From assembly GCF_000027145.1 (NCBI RefSeq), contig NC_013891.1:1674001-1738000 (forward strand): a stretch of 64,000 nt of DNA, in the 5' to 3' direction. Each line of letters begins with the position of its first letter. Position 1 is the stretch's first letter. The DNA comes from Listeria seeligeri serovar 1/2b str. SLCC3954. Lineage in GTDB: Bacteria; Bacillota; Bacilli; Lactobacillales; Listeriaceae. Below are positions 1 to 9,548 of this stretch, one piece after another. The position numbers were made by a program, and so were the translations under genes. The notes beneath the pieces are model-generated. The model was not told the origin of the DNA, made no database searches, and saw nothing but the letters and a program-made list of their open reading frames with translations.

Positions 1-278
1 AAGCGAGGAATTTGATCATCACCAACGTAACCACCGTGACCACGCACTTTTTGATCCCCGCCAGAACAAAATGCTTTATCGCCTTCTCCAGTTAAGATAA
101 TAACTCCAAGTTCAGAATTATCGCGTGCTCTGTTAAATGCATCAATCATTTCTGTCACAGTTTTTGGTGTAAATGCATTATGTACTTGTGGACGATTGAT
201 CGTGATTTTAGCGATTCCTTCATAACTTTCATATTTGATTTCTTCATATTCTTTTTCTGTTTGCCAATTAAAACTCAT
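1..278 (-). CDS. menB: 1,4-dihydroxy-2-naphthoyl-CoA synthase (MenB), 5' part only
   Basis: The first ~92 codons of a crotonase-fold enzyme are present; the rest lies beyond the left edge. MenB closes the second ring of the naphthoate nucleus in cytosolic menaquinone synthesis. The N-terminus ([18 protein letters not shown]), then [17 protein letters not shown] and [16 protein letters not shown], matches MenB; the [11 protein letters not shown] stretch is the CoA-binding/oxyanion region of the family. The ATG (276-278) overlaps the menH stop codon as ATGA, so the two genes are translationally coupled at the end of a menF-menD-menH-menB operon. Identification is firm; only length and C-terminal residues cannot be seen. 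Confidence 0.93.
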   Translation of the reverse strand, partial: MSFNWQTEKEYEEIKYESYEGIAKITINRPQVHNAFTPKTVTEMIDAFNRARDNSELGVIILTGEGDKAFCSGGDQKVRGHGGYVGDDQIPR

Positions 279-1105
279 TTTTCTTCCTCCTTCAAATTAA
301 CTTCCAGCCAGTTGTTTATCTGACTTAGGAAAGTAGTTGGTTGTTCTAAATAAGCAGCATGCCCAGCTTGTTTTATCGTGACATGGGTTGCGTTTGGTAA
401 GTGTTGCAGCATCTCTTGCGCTGTATTTTCAAATTTCGCATCCAACTCACCAGTGATTAATAACACCGGAAAAGTAAAGTTTCTCAAGTGGTCCCAGTAA
501 GAGGCTTGTTTGCCAGTACCTATTCCCCGCAAACTCATCGCTAGTCCGATTGGTTTTTGCTCCAATCGTTCTTTTCTTATTTTTGCTTGCTTGTCGCTTG
601 GTAAGTTTCGTTGAGAAGTAAATAGTGGTAAATTTTCCCAATAGTCAACGAACGCTTGGATGCCATTTTGTTCAATCCTATCTGCTAATTGATTATCTGC
701 TAACATTCGTTTTTCCCGGTCAACTTCGTGTAAAAGCCCAGGTGAACTACTTATTAAGATAAGTCCCTGTACTTTTTCAGGATGGCTTGCCGCAAAACCC
801 GTGGCAACTCGCCCACCCATCGAGTATCCTAGAACAAAACATTGTTGTATTTCTAGTTGACGCAAGATTTCCGCCAAGTCTTCACAAGTATGCTCCATCA
901 AATAGCGCTCCTGCTCATCCGGGTTAGCAGTCCTCCCGTGACCAAGTAAATCAGGTGCAACAATATTATAACGCTCTTTTAAACTCTTGATAGCGTCATA
1001 ATAAGTCCCGCTAGTTCCAGTAAAACCATGAAGCATGAGTAAAACCGGCTTCTCTTCCGCACTAAAAAAAGTGGAAACATGATACTTTTGTCCATTTATC
1101 TGCAT
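275..1105 (-). CDS. menH: MenH, 2-succinyl-6-hydroxy-2,4-cyclohexadiene-1-carboxylate synthase
   Basis: Alpha/beta hydrolase of 276 aa that eliminates pyruvate from SEPHCHC, the step after MenD in menaquinone synthesis. Visible features: oxyanion-hole HGFTG near residue 26, PDLLGHG near 51, nucleophile elbow GYSMGG with Ser ~95, a GELDAKF acid region and a C-terminal [10 protein letters not shown] holding the catalytic His. The start ATG lies one base from the menD stop, and the 3' end overlaps menB by 4 bp, so it sits inside a tightly packed men operon. Without that context it would only be a generic alpha/beta hydrolase; position between menD and menB makes MenH very likely. Confidence 0.92.
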   Translation of the reverse strand: MQINGQKYHVSTFFSAEEKPVLLMLHGFTGTSGTYYDAIKSLKERYNIVAPDLLGHGRTANPDEQERYLMEHTCEDLAEILRQLEIQQCFVLGYSMGGRVATGFAASHPEKVQGLILISSSPGLLHEVDREKRMLADNQLADRIEQNGIQAFVDYWENLPLFTSQRNLPSDKQAKIRKERLEQKPIGLAMSLRGIGTGKQASYWDHLRNFTFPVLLITGELDAKFENTAQEMLQHLPNATHVTIKQAGHAAYLEQPTTFLSQINNWLEVNLKEEEK

Positions 1106-1106
1106 G

Positions 1107-2849
1107 TTAATCTAATGCCTTTAAAGCAGTTGCAATTTTATCCCAAAGCACTTGATGATTTGCCTTATTCTCATGACGATTGGTTTTCACTTCAATAATG
1201 TCCAAGCCTTTATGGAAAGTTGCTTTATCGACAGCATCTTCTAACGTATCAACGGAATTCGCTTCATGATAATCCGCATCATAAAACGCCGCCGCAAAAC
1301 GAAAGTCCAATTCAGTAGAAGTACCAAAAAGTGACTCAAAATATTTAGGTTCCTTTGCTTGAGGTAAAAAGGAGAAAATCCCACCTCCATCATTATTAAC
1401 AATAATAATCGTCAAGTTCATCTTATATTTTTTCGCCATAAGTAAACCATTCATATCATGATAAAATGACAAATCACCAATCAGTAAAAACATCGGTTGG
1501 AAAACAACACTTGCGCCTAAAGCGGATGAAACCACTCCGTCAATACCATTTGCTCCACGGTTAGCAAGCATTTTTATTTTTTTATCAATTTGCGGGAAGT
1601 AGGTATCTACATCACGGATTGGCATACTATTACCGATAAACAAGCCAGCTTTATCTGGTAGCAATCGGCGTAATTCAGTTACAATTTTCCCTTCTTCTAG
1701 GGTTGTAGCATTAGCCATTTCCGTAAAGAGAATTTGGCGTGCTGTTTTATTATACGTAACCCATTTATTCAGCCAATCTGCGTTTTTTGTATTATCGGGC
1801 ATATGTTGTTGTAGTGTATCTAGCAAGAAACGTTCGTCACAGTGAATCATATCGGTTACAGCTTTAATTGGATCTTTCCAAGCCGCACCTGGATCGACCA
1901 CATAAAAACGAATATCGGCTAGACTTTCCAACCAATTTTTAAGTGGTTTGGAGACAGACATACTCCCGAAACGAATCACGACTTCTGGAGTTATATTCGG
2001 TAAAATTTCTGCTTCTTTCAAGAAAGCATCGTATTGATCGATTACCACATCATCCAATGCACCATACGAGCGAAGACCAGACAGAGGATCAGCAAGAATT
2101 GGCCAACCTAATTTCTTTGCTAAGTCAACGAGTGGTTGTTCAATTTCTTTCTTATCAATTGGCCCAACAACGAAAACGCCTTTTTTTCCAGTACAATCAC
2201 GAACCATTTTTTGAATAGCTCTACCTTCTAATACTTCATGCGTATAATAAATATGTACATGATGATGTTGTTTCCCTGTCGCAGTATAGGGTGAAGGTTC
2301 TAGAACTGGGACAAGTGGTTCGCGTAGTGGAAAATTATAGTGCACGGGGCCACGTGGTGTTTTCATGGCGATATCGACAGCACGACTACCATGCCATTTT
2401 GCATAACGCAGCATTTCATCACTATTTTCAGGCAGTGCCATATCCGTAAAATCTTTCACGTGGGTACCGTATAAATTCAACTGATCCATAGCTTGCGGAG
2501 CCCCAACATTTCTTAGTTCATGCGGGCGATCAGCAGTGAGAACAATTAATGGAATTTGTGATAAATTCGCTTCTGCAACAGCCGGGAAATAATTCGCTGC
2601 AGCTGTTCCAGAAGTACAAAGCAGAACAACTGGACGTTTCGATGCTTTCGCTAGACCGAGTGCAAAAAAGCCAGCCGAGCGTTCATCAACATCCACGTAA
2701 ATTTTCAAAATTGGATGCTCTGCCATCATTAGTGCAAGTGGTGTCGAGCGTGATCCCGGGCTAATAATTGCTTCTTTCACTCCGGCTTGTACAAGCTCTT
2801 CAATATATGCAGCTAAATAATCTGTCAGCACTTGTTCGTGGTTTGTCAT
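1107..2849 (-). CDS. menD: MenD, SEPHCHC synthase (ThDP-dependent)
   Basis: 580 aa thiamine-diphosphate enzyme that adds the succinic-semialdehyde unit of 2-oxoglutarate to isochorismate. The N-terminal domain carries ISPGSRSTPLA and the catalytic-Glu motif VDERSAGFFALGLAKA; the C-terminal domain has the ThDP/Mg2+ motif starting GDLSFYHDMNGLL and ending NNDGGGIF. Length is normal for MenD. Its ATG overlaps the menF stop by 4 bp (ATGA type). Cytosolic, second committed enzyme of the menaquinone route, and co-transcribed with menF, menH and menB. Confidence 0.96.
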   Translation of the reverse strand: MTNHEQVLTDYLAAYIEELVQAGVKEAIISPGSRSTPLALMMAEHPILKIYVDVDERSAGFFALGLAKASKRPVVLLCTSGTAAANYFPAVAEANLSQIPLIVLTADRPHELRNVGAPQAMDQLNLYGTHVKDFTDMALPENSDEMLRYAKWHGSRAVDIAMKTPRGPVHYNFPLREPLVPVLEPSPYTATGKQHHHVHIYYTHEVLEGRAIQKMVRDCTGKKGVFVVGPIDKKEIEQPLVDLAKKLGWPILADPLSGLRSYGALDDVVIDQYDAFLKEAEILPNITPEVVIRFGSMSVSKPLKNWLESLADIRFYVVDPGAAWKDPIKAVTDMIHCDERFLLDTLQQHMPDNTKNADWLNKWVTYNKTARQILFTEMANATTLEEGKIVTELRRLLPDKAGLFIGNSMPIRDVDTYFPQIDKKIKMLANRGANGIDGVVSSALGASVVFQPMFLLIGDLSFYHDMNGLLMAKKYKMNLTIIIVNNDGGGIFSFLPQAKEPKYFESLFGTSTELDFRFAAAFYDADYHEANSVDTLEDAVDKATFHKGLDIIEVKTNRHENKANHQVLWDKIATALKALD

Positions 2850-4234
2850 TTCTTAATGCCTCCTAGTACACGTAACATTGGTTGGAATTTAACCTCGGTT
2901 TCTTTTAATTCGTCTTTTGGAACAGAGTCACCAACAATTCCGCAACCTGCAAATAGTAACCCTTGAGAGTCAACAATCAAACCTGAACGAATCGCAACTG
3001 CAAACTCGCCTTGGCCTTTCATATCTACCCAGCCAATTGGAGCACCATATAATCCACGGTCCATTTCTTCTTTCATTCGGATAATAGCTATCCCCATTTT
3101 TTGAGGAAAGCCACCGAGTGCTGGAGTTGGATGCAGTGCTTTCACCATTTCGAGCATCGTTACATCTGGGTTTTTCTGTGCCGTAATGTTCATATATAAA
3201 TGCTGAATATCACGATTTTTAAGTAGGACAGGCTGGCTTGATAACGATAATCCCGTTGTAAATGGTTTTAAAGTTTCTTCCATCATTTGAACTACGTATG
3301 AATGCTCTCGTAAGTTTTTCGCATCACCAAGCAAAGCATTCCCAAGTGCTTCATCTTCTTCTGGTGTTGCGCCGCGCTCGGTTGAACCCGCTACGCAAGA
3401 AGAATAAATCGTATCCTCATTCACTGCAAGTAATCGCTCTGGGCTTGCCCCAAAGAAAACCCCAGTCCCTTTTTCAATAAGAAAGAAATAACTATTTTCT
3501 TGTGTTGCTAGCATATTTTCCAAAATAATTGCGCTATCTACTTGTCGTTGGAAACGAAGACCCATTCGTCTAGCTAAAACAACTTTTTTCACGTCTTCCG
3601 AATGATTAATCATATCAATGATTTCGCTCGCGGTTTCCATGAAATGCTCTTTCCCTAGCTCTTTAGAATCTGTCAGTAAAGCCATTTCAGCTTCATTTAC
3701 CTCTTGATGAATGATTTTTTGCCATTGATTAAAAACAGCATCCAGCTTGCTCTCTGTGTCATCTGAATAAATGGATAAGTTTACCGTTAAGTAACTCTTG
3801 CCATCTTTATTCGTCAACATAAACAGCGGTAAGTAAAACAAGCCATCTTTAAAGCTCTGCCATTCTTTTTCTGTGTCGCGTTCAGGATCAAAGGCAAAAC
3901 CGCCAAAATACAGCGGACCAGTTGCATCCACGGTTGCATTTGTTACACTTGTGCGCAATCGCTCGTCAATTTTTTCTTGCAGTCCAAGAAAAGCATCTTT
4001 TTTCTTCTCTGCTAAAAATTGTTTCGTTACGCCAAAGCCAGTCATCGTTAGTGTCATTTCTGGATTTTGCCAGAAAAATCGTTCACCTTTAAAAGCAGTA
4101 CCCGCCTTTTTAAATAATTTGACTGGGGAAACTAATTCATCGAGTTCCGTTACCCAGCTAAATAGTGCAGGTTCATCTTGGCTTGCGCTACGTTTCGCTT
4201 GATTAAATAAATCAAGAGGCAATTTAGTATTCAT
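2846..4234 (-). CDS. menF: MenF, menaquinone-specific isochorismate synthase
   Basis: 462 aa chorismate-binding enzyme converting chorismate to isochorismate. The C-terminal half holds the family core: VVLARRMGL, the SCVAGSTERGATPEED loop, HPTPALGGFPQ, and the closing GCGIVGDS with KETEVKFQPML. First gene of the men operon; its stop overlaps the menD start. The start ATG at 4234 is preceded by AAAGGAGAGAT. Other chorismate-utilising enzymes (PabB, TrpE) share the fold, but the residues listed and the men neighbours favour MenF. Confidence 0.95.
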   Translation of the reverse strand: MNTKLPLDLFNQAKRSASQDEPALFSWVTELDELVSPVKLFKKAGTAFKGERFFWQNPEMTLTMTGFGVTKQFLAEKKKDAFLGLQEKIDERLRTSVTNATVDATGPLYFGGFAFDPERDTEKEWQSFKDGLFYLPLFMLTNKDGKSYLTVNLSIYSDDTESKLDAVFNQWQKIIHQEVNEAEMALLTDSKELGKEHFMETASEIIDMINHSEDVKKVVLARRMGLRFQRQVDSAIILENMLATQENSYFFLIEKGTGVFFGASPERLLAVNEDTIYSSCVAGSTERGATPEEDEALGNALLGDAKNLREHSYVVQMMEETLKPFTTGLSLSSQPVLLKNRDIQHLYMNITAQKNPDVTMLEMVKALHPTPALGGFPQKMGIAIIRMKEEMDRGLYGAPIGWVDMKGQGEFAVAIRSGLIVDSQGLLFAGCGIVGDSVPKDELKETEVKFQPMLRVLGGIKK

Positions 4235-4267
4235 ATGCTTATCTCTCCTTTTACATTCACATCTTCT

Positions 4268-4276
4268 ATTATACCA
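4268..4276 (-). promoter_or_regulatory. Probable extended -10 promoter of menF operon
   Basis: On the minus strand the sequence reads TGG-TATAAT, an extended -10 element (TGnTATAAT), 34 bp upstream of the menF ATG. No good -35 is found at 17 bp, as is common for extended -10 promoters. Inferred from sequence only. Confidence 0.5.
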
Positions 4277-4278
4277 AA

Positions 4279-4300
4279 AACCGAGCCAAACTGCTTGGTT
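4279..4300. repeat. Inverted repeat between menF and menA
   Basis: 8-bp arms AACCGAGC / GCTTGGTT (one G-U pair) around a 6-nt loop, with a short T run after it on the minus strand and a T6 run four bases after it on the plus strand. It looks like a terminator but lies upstream of the menF -10 and of the menA promoter, so it may stop stray antisense transcripts or be a regulator site. Confidence 0.35.
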
Positions 4301-4331
4301 TGCGTTTTTTCCTCCATTTCGGCAATAATTA

Positions 4332-4360
4332 TTGACGTAGTTCTAATATTTCCCTAAAAT
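4332..4360 (+). promoter_or_regulatory. menA promoter, SigmaA type
   Basis: TTGACG (4332-4337), 17-bp spacer, TAAAAT (4355-4360): a near-consensus vegetative promoter 48 bp upstream of menA, divergent from the menF promoter. Confidence 0.75.
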
Positions 4361-4408
4361 GAAGGGTAGACATCTGAAACATATGGAAGTGAAAAAGGAG
4401 AGAAAAAC

Positions 4409-5347
4409 ATGGCTAAAGCTTCAAAATCGGCACTTAATAAACAAACTGGGTTTCAAAAATGGTGGTCATTACTTCGTCCGCATACCCTTGTTGCTTCTTT
4501 TGTTCCAGTATTTCTTGGAACAAGCGTCGCAATGAGTTATACCAGTTTTCATTTTACACGTTTTCTTGTCATGTTAGTTGCTTGTTTCTTCATCCAAACA
4601 TCTGCTAACTTATTCAATGAATACTTCGATTACAAAAAAGGACAAGATGATGAGCATTCAGTCGGAAATGGTGGAGCTATCGTTCGGAACGGCATGAGAC
4701 CTGGCTTTATTTTATTTCTCGCAATTTTGCTATACATTTTATCTATTCTTGGTGGCGTATACTTATCCATCGAACTAAACTGGTATGTTGGTTTACTTGG
4801 CGCTATCTGTATGCTTGTTGGTTTCCTCTATACTGGTGGACCTTACCCAATTGCTTACACACCATTTGGCGAAATTATGGCCGGATTCTTTATGGGAGGA
4901 ATTATTACCTTTATTTCTTTCTATATCCAAGCTGAATTTATTAGTTCTTTTATCGTCTACGTTTCCATCCCAATTATGGTGCTCGTTGGTAACTTACTGC
5001 TCGCTAACAGCATTCGCGATTTAGACCCTGATAAGAAAAACGGACGTCTCACACTAGCCATCTTACTTGGACGCAAATGGGCTACGGTACTATTTGCTGT
5101 TGCTTTTCTTTTCAGCTATGTATTTGAAATAGCGCTTATTTTCACGCAAGATGCTCCTTGGTGGACATTACTAATTTTAGTTAGTTTGCCAGAAGCCATT
5201 CGTGCTGTGAAACGCTTCATCGGTAAATCATCTCCAATCACGATGGTTCCAGCAATGAAGTCCACATCAAAAGCACTAACTATCTTTGGAATTACCCTTG
5301 CAGTAGCATATCTATTAAGCTTATTATCACGAAATTTATTCATGTAA
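4409..5347 (+). CDS. menA: MenA, 1,4-dihydroxy-2-naphthoate polyprenyltransferase
   Basis: 312 aa UbiA-superfamily membrane enzyme that prenylates DHNA (with CO2 loss) to give demethylmenaquinone. About eight or nine hydrophobic segments are visible. The two Asp-rich diphosphate/Mg2+ loops are NLFNEYFDYKKGQDD near residue 67 and NSIRDLDPDKKNGRLTLA near 200. AAGGAG lies 8 bases before the ATG. It stands alone, divergent from the other men genes, with its own promoter and a bidirectional terminator shared with the met operon. MenA of a respiratory Firmicute is the safe call. Confidence 0.95.
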   Translation: MAKASKSALNKQTGFQKWWSLLRPHTLVASFVPVFLGTSVAMSYTSFHFTRFLVMLVACFFIQTSANLFNEYFDYKKGQDDEHSVGNGGAIVRNGMRPGFILFLAILLYILSILGGVYLSIELNWYVGLLGAICMLVGFLYTGGPYPIAYTPFGEIMAGFFMGGIITFISFYIQAEFISSFIVYVSIPIMVLVGNLLLANSIRDLDPDKKNGRLTLAILLGRKWATVLFAVAFLFSYVFEIALIFTQDAPWWTLLILVSLPEAIRAVKRFIGKSSPITMVPAMKSTSKALTIFGITLAVAYLLSLLSRNLFM

Positions 5348-5350
5348 AAA

Positions 5351-5390
5351 AACTGGTTATCACCTATTAACAGATGATAACCAGTTTTTA
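5351..5390. terminator. Bidirectional terminator between menA and the met operon
   Basis: 12-bp perfect stem AACTGGTTATCA / TGATAACCAGTT (5351-5362 and 5375-5386), flanked by an A run on the left and T run on the right, so it can end transcription from both sides. Confidence 0.9.
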
Positions 5391-7241
5391 TTTGGAGACG
5401 ATTTGAACTTGTTGTTTCGATTGGACGTATTTTGCAAGTTCAATGGATAAGTCATATCGTAAAAATGGGGTAATAATATAAATCCCTTGAAAACACGTGC
5501 AAATCGAGTCAATTAATTCTCGAGCAATTTGCATCCCTTCCTCATTTGCGCTTCCATGTTCCTCTGCTTCTCTCATCCGCTCCCGAACCTCATCAGTTAA
5601 ACGGATTCCGGGAACCTCATTGTGAAGAAACTCGGCATTTCGACTTGACAAAAGTGGCATTACACCAATGAATAACGGGACTTTAATATTCGCTTTTTGC
5701 AGCGCTTCTTTCAGTAGTACTGCCTTATTAACATCATAAATTGGCTGAGTGATAATATAATCTGCCCCGTACTCCACCTTTCGTTCAATTAAACGGATGG
5801 CTTTTTCTAAATTAAGAACATTAGGATTAAAAGCCGCGCCAACGTGAAATCGTGCTTTTTCTTTTAGTGATTTACCAGTATAAGAAATTCCATCATTAAA
5901 TTTCTTAATCAATTGAACTAACTCCACCGAACGCAAATCAAAAACAGAAGATGCTCCTGGGAAATCCCCTACCTTGGTTGGGTCTCCCGTGATAGCTAGC
6001 ACATCATGAAGCCCGAGTTTATGAAAGCCCATCACGTGCGAATGCATTCCAACCAAATTATGATCCCTCGTTGTTAAATGAATGAGCGGTTTAATCCCGT
6101 ATTCATGTTTTAAAATCGAAGCAAGTGCCATATTACTAATTCGCGGTGTGGCTAACGAATTATCTGAAATGGTAATTGCATCCACCCCAGCCTCATCTAA
6201 CGCTTTCGCCCCTTCGAAAAATTTCGTCGTATCAAAGGTTCTGGGCGGATCAAGCTCTACTAAAATCGTTAAGCGCTCTTTCACTTTATCAAGTAACCGT
6301 TCTCCGGAATCCTCATCTACTACTTCTTCAGGAACAAGCTCAAGAATTGGACGCACTTCCTTTGTGAGCACTGGTTTGATTGACTTTAAGCCTTTGCGGA
6401 GCGCTCGAATGTGATCTGGCGTTGTCCCACAACAACCACCGATAATCCTTGCACCACCTTGTCTGAAAACCTCTCCATAATGTTCAAAATAATCCGTGTC
6501 AGATTGATAAATCACTTTGCCCTCTTGCATTTCTGGCAAACTAGCATTGGGATAAACAGCCAAATAAGCATGGTCGTAAAGCGGCACAGTTTCAAGAGCA
6601 CGCGCCATATGATAAGGACCGAGCCGACAGTTAACCCCAACCACATCTGCTCCAAGTGCTATTAACTCTTCTAGGGCATCCGATAATTTTTGCCCATTTT
6701 GAAGTAACCCTGGTTCATGCATTGAAACATTGGCCACAACAGGTAAATCAGTCGTTTCACGAATAATTTTTAATACCGTTTTTAGCTCGTCCAAATCATA
6801 ATATGTTTCCAGTAAAATTGCATCTACTCCTTCTAGCAGAAAACAATAGAGTTGCTCCCTAAAACTACGCTTAATTTCTTCTAGTGGCGTCGCTGGAAGT
6901 TTTGCATCCACTGCTCCATTAATCCCACCAATCGTACCAAATATATACGTTCCAGTTCCTCGTGCAGCTTCTTTTGCTAAACGAATTGCTGCTTGGTTTA
7001 TACGCTTCACTTGATCTTCTAAACCATATCTGGATAATTTTATATAATTGGCACCATACGTATTAGTTTGAATAATATCTGCTCCAGCTCCAATATATGC
7101 TTTATGAATCGCAATAATATCTTCTGGGTGAGACAAATTTAACTCTTCAAACGAACGATCCACTCCATAAGAGTAAAGCAACGTCCCCATCGCACCATCA
7201 GCAATTAGTACCTTTTCGCTTAAATCTTTCCGTAAATTCAC
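5388..7241 (-). CDS. Bifunctional homocysteine S-methyltransferase / methylenetetrahydrofolate reductase
   Basis: 617 aa fusion like B. subtilis YitJ. Residues ~1-295 form a homocysteine methyltransferase barrel with its zinc Cys ligands visible in VGVNCRLGP and in IIGGCCGTTPDHIRAL. Residues ~310-610 are a MTHFR barrel (VELDPPRTF, AITGDPTKVGDFPGASSVFDL, FHVGAAFNPN, YIITQPIYD). The MTHFR half supplies 5-methyl-THF for MetE; the HMT half can methylate homocysteine from another donor such as S-methylmethionine. Last gene of the S-box operon; the ATG overlaps the metC stop by 4 bp. Confidence 0.93.
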   Translation of the reverse strand: MNLRKDLSEKVLIADGAMGTLLYSYGVDRSFEELNLSHPEDIIAIHKAYIGAGADIIQTNTYGANYIKLSRYGLEDQVKRINQAAIRLAKEAARGTGTYIFGTIGGINGAVDAKLPATPLEEIKRSFREQLYCFLLEGVDAILLETYYDLDELKTVLKIIRETTDLPVVANVSMHEPGLLQNGQKLSDALEELIALGADVVGVNCRLGPYHMARALETVPLYDHAYLAVYPNASLPEMQEGKVIYQSDTDYFEHYGEVFRQGGARIIGGCCGTTPDHIRALRKGLKSIKPVLTKEVRPILELVPEEVVDEDSGERLLDKVKERLTILVELDPPRTFDTTKFFEGAKALDEAGVDAITISDNSLATPRISNMALASILKHEYGIKPLIHLTTRDHNLVGMHSHVMGFHKLGLHDVLAITGDPTKVGDFPGASSVFDLRSVELVQLIKKFNDGISYTGKSLKEKARFHVGAAFNPNVLNLEKAIRLIERKVEYGADYIITQPIYDVNKAVLLKEALQKANIKVPLFIGVMPLLSSRNAEFLHNEVPGIRLTDEVRERMREAEEHGSANEEGMQIARELIDSICTCFQGIYIITPFLRYDLSIELAKYVQSKQQVQIVSK

Positions 7242-8410
7242 TTCGCCACACTTCCCTTCTTTACAAACGAAAGTGCTTGTTTCAAATCAGCAATCAAATC
7301 ATCCGCATTTTCTAATCCAGCTGAAAAACGTAATAACCCAGGTGTAATTCCTTGGGCTAAACGTTCATTTTCTGGAACTGCTGCATGAGACATTTTTGCT
7401 GGGTAAGATAAAATACTTTCCACCGCACCCAAGCTTACTGAAAATACTGGCAATTCCAGATGGCTCACTAGTTCCCGCACCGCTTCCTCACTCCCGAGGT
7501 CAAAAGAAACGACCGCTCCGCCACTCGTTGCTTGCTCGACTTGAATATCATAACCAGCATGCGTTGGCAAACCAGGATAATATACCGCCAAAACATCCAG
7601 TTCCTCATTTAAAAATAGCGCAATTTTTTCCGCAGTCAAGGAACTTGCTTTCATCCGTACCGAAAGCGTTTTAAGCCCCCGAAGTAATAACCACGAATCT
7701 TGCACACCGAGAACCCCGCCTGTCGAATTTTGCAAGAAATAAACCTCCTCTGCCAAACTCGGATTATTCGTGACGATAAGCCCAGCCAAAATATCGCTAT
7801 GTCCCCCAAGAAATTTAGTAGCACTATGAATTACTAAATCAGCCCCCAGTTCCAGTGGCTTTTGAATCAAAGGTGTTAAAAAAGTATTATCCACAAAAGT
7901 ATAGCAACCGTTCGCTTTCGCAAGTTTAGCGACTGTCCGGATATCCGTCACATGTAAAAGTGGATTCGACGGCGTTTCCAAATAAACAAGCTTCGTATTA
8001 GTTTGAAAGGCTTTAGCAACCTCATCAATATTCGTCGTATCAACAAAAGTATGTGTGATTCCAAATCTTGGCAACACCTGTTCAACAAGTCGAAAAGTCC
8101 CACCATATACATCTTTGGCAATAATAAAGTGATCTCCTTTTGATAAAGTAAAAAGTGCTGCAGACACCGCTGCCATCCCGCTCGCAAAAGCAAATCCATC
8201 CGTACCTCCTTCTAATTCAGCAATTGCTTGTTCGACTTTTTCCCGTGTTGGGTTCCCACTTCTTGCATAATCATATTGATGATAATTATCAAAATCATGT
8301 TGGTGGAAAGTAGAAGACAAGTGAATTGGCGTATTAAGCGCTCCAGTTTCTTTATCAATCCCTAAACTTGCTTTAATAACTGCTGTTTCTTGTTCATACT
8401 TATTAGCCAT
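7238..8410 (-). CDS. metC: Cystathionine beta-lyase (MetC)
   Basis: 390 aa Cys/Met-metabolism PLP enzyme making homocysteine from cystathionine. The Schiff-base Lys is in VIHSATKFLGGHSDILAG near residue 195; other family blocks are YARSGNPTREKVEQAIAELEGG and YLETPSNPLL. It overlaps metI by 8 bp. Fold-type I gamma-family enzymes are hard to tell apart by sequence; the call beta-lyase rests on the B. subtilis metI-metC order and the operon riboswitch. A gamma-lyase or second synthase activity is possible. Confidence 0.85.
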   Translation of the reverse strand: MANKYEQETAVIKASLGIDKETGALNTPIHLSSTFHQHDFDNYHQYDYARSGNPTREKVEQAIAELEGGTDGFAFASGMAAVSAALFTLSKGDHFIIAKDVYGGTFRLVEQVLPRFGITHTFVDTTNIDEVAKAFQTNTKLVYLETPSNPLLHVTDIRTVAKLAKANGCYTFVDNTFLTPLIQKPLELGADLVIHSATKFLGGHSDILAGLIVTNNPSLAEEVYFLQNSTGGVLGVQDSWLLLRGLKTLSVRMKASSLTAEKIALFLNEELDVLAVYYPGLPTHAGYDIQVEQATSGGAVVSFDLGSEEAVRELVSHLELPVFSVSLGAVESILSYPAKMSHAAVPENERLAQGITPGLLRFSAGLENADDLIADLKQALSFVKKGSVAK

Positions 8411-9527
8411 GGGAAACCACTCCTTCAGCCACGTTATCTAGCGCTTGTGCCAAATCAGCAACTAAATCTTCACTTGCTTCAATCCCAACCGAAATTCGTA
8501 GTAGTTTATCTGTCAGTCCATAAGAATTTCTGAGTTCAACCGGAATATCAGCATGCGTTTGTGTGGTAGGATAAGTAATTAAACTCTCCACCCCGCCCAA
8601 ACTCTCAGCAAAAGTGAATAATTCAAGCTGTTTTAAAAGTGGCGAAACAAGTGCCGCATCTTGAATAAAGAAACTAATCATTCCACCCCGTCCCGGATAG
8701 CGCACTTCCTCAACAAGCGGATGTGTTTCCAAAAATGCCGCGATTTTCTGTGCATTCGCTTGATGTTGTCTAACTCTTAGTACAAGCGTTTTTAACCCCC
8801 GAATCAACAACCAACTATCAAAAGGCGATAACACTGTACCCGTTGCATTTAACTGATTAAAGAAAAAATCCCCAAGCGTATCATCCTTCACGATAACTGC
8901 CCCAGCAAGCACATCATTATGTCCACCGAGATACTTCGTCGCACTGTGAATCACAATATCCGCTCCAAGATTAAGCGGCTGTTGTAAAACGGGTGTATAA
9001 AACGTATTATCAACTATAACCAGTAAATCATGTTCCCTAGCCCAACTCGCCACAGCCGCAATATCAGTTTCTTGCATCAACGGATTCGTCGGCGTTTCAA
9101 TAAATATCGCCTTTGTCTCCGCACGAAGCAATTTTTCCAAATCTGCAATTTCAGCTCCATTCCAGTAAGAAAATCCGATGTTATACTGAGCTCCAAACTG
9201 TTCAAAATATCTAAAAGTCCCCCCATATAAATCTTGTGAACTAATAATATGTTCCCCTGTTTTAAAAAGTTGGAAAACTAGTTGAATCGCACTCATTCCT
9301 GAACTCGTCGCAAAAGCATGCGTGCCATTTTCTAGTTCCGCGAGAGCTTCCTCTAAAGCATCTCGCGTCGGATTTCCCGTTCTCGTATAATCATATCCCG
9401 TTGATACCCCAAGATCGGCATGCTGGTAAGCTGTAGAGAAGTAGACTGGCATATTGACAGCACCCGTTCTTTCACACTTTCTATTTCCAATTTGCGCTGT
9501 TATCGTCTCTTGTTTCAGCTTTGCCAT
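8403..9527 (-). CDS. metI: Cystathionine gamma-synthase / O-acetylhomoserine thiolyase (MetI)
   Basis: 374 aa PLP enzyme of the same family as the downstream gene. Visible: YTRTGNPTRDALEEALAELE, FIETPTNPLM, and the PLP-Lys motif VIHSATKYLGGHNDVLAGA. In B. subtilis the equivalent pair MetI-MetC carries out transsulfuration from acetylhomoserine to homocysteine. The ATG follows GGAGGAGAGGTAATT. Located between metE (21-bp gap) and metC (8-bp overlap), so it is second in the operon. Confidence 0.86.
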   Translation of the reverse strand: MAKLKQETITAQIGNRKCERTGAVNMPVYFSTAYQHADLGVSTGYDYTRTGNPTRDALEEALAELENGTHAFATSSGMSAIQLVFQLFKTGEHIISSQDLYGGTFRYFEQFGAQYNIGFSYWNGAEIADLEKLLRAETKAIFIETPTNPLMQETDIAAVASWAREHDLLVIVDNTFYTPVLQQPLNLGADIVIHSATKYLGGHNDVLAGAVIVKDDTLGDFFFNQLNATGTVLSPFDSWLLIRGLKTLVLRVRQHQANAQKIAAFLETHPLVEEVRYPGRGGMISFFIQDAALVSPLLKQLELFTFAESLGGVESLITYPTTQTHADIPVELRNSYGLTDKLLRISVGIEASEDLVADLAQALDNVAEGVVSHG

Positions 9528-9548
9528 AATTACCTCTCCTCCATTTCC

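Noticed and set aside
3262-6414. Plus-strand ORFs opposite menF and the HMT/MTHFR gene
   Set aside because: They are antisense shadows of well-supported genes with no ribosome-binding site or family motif.
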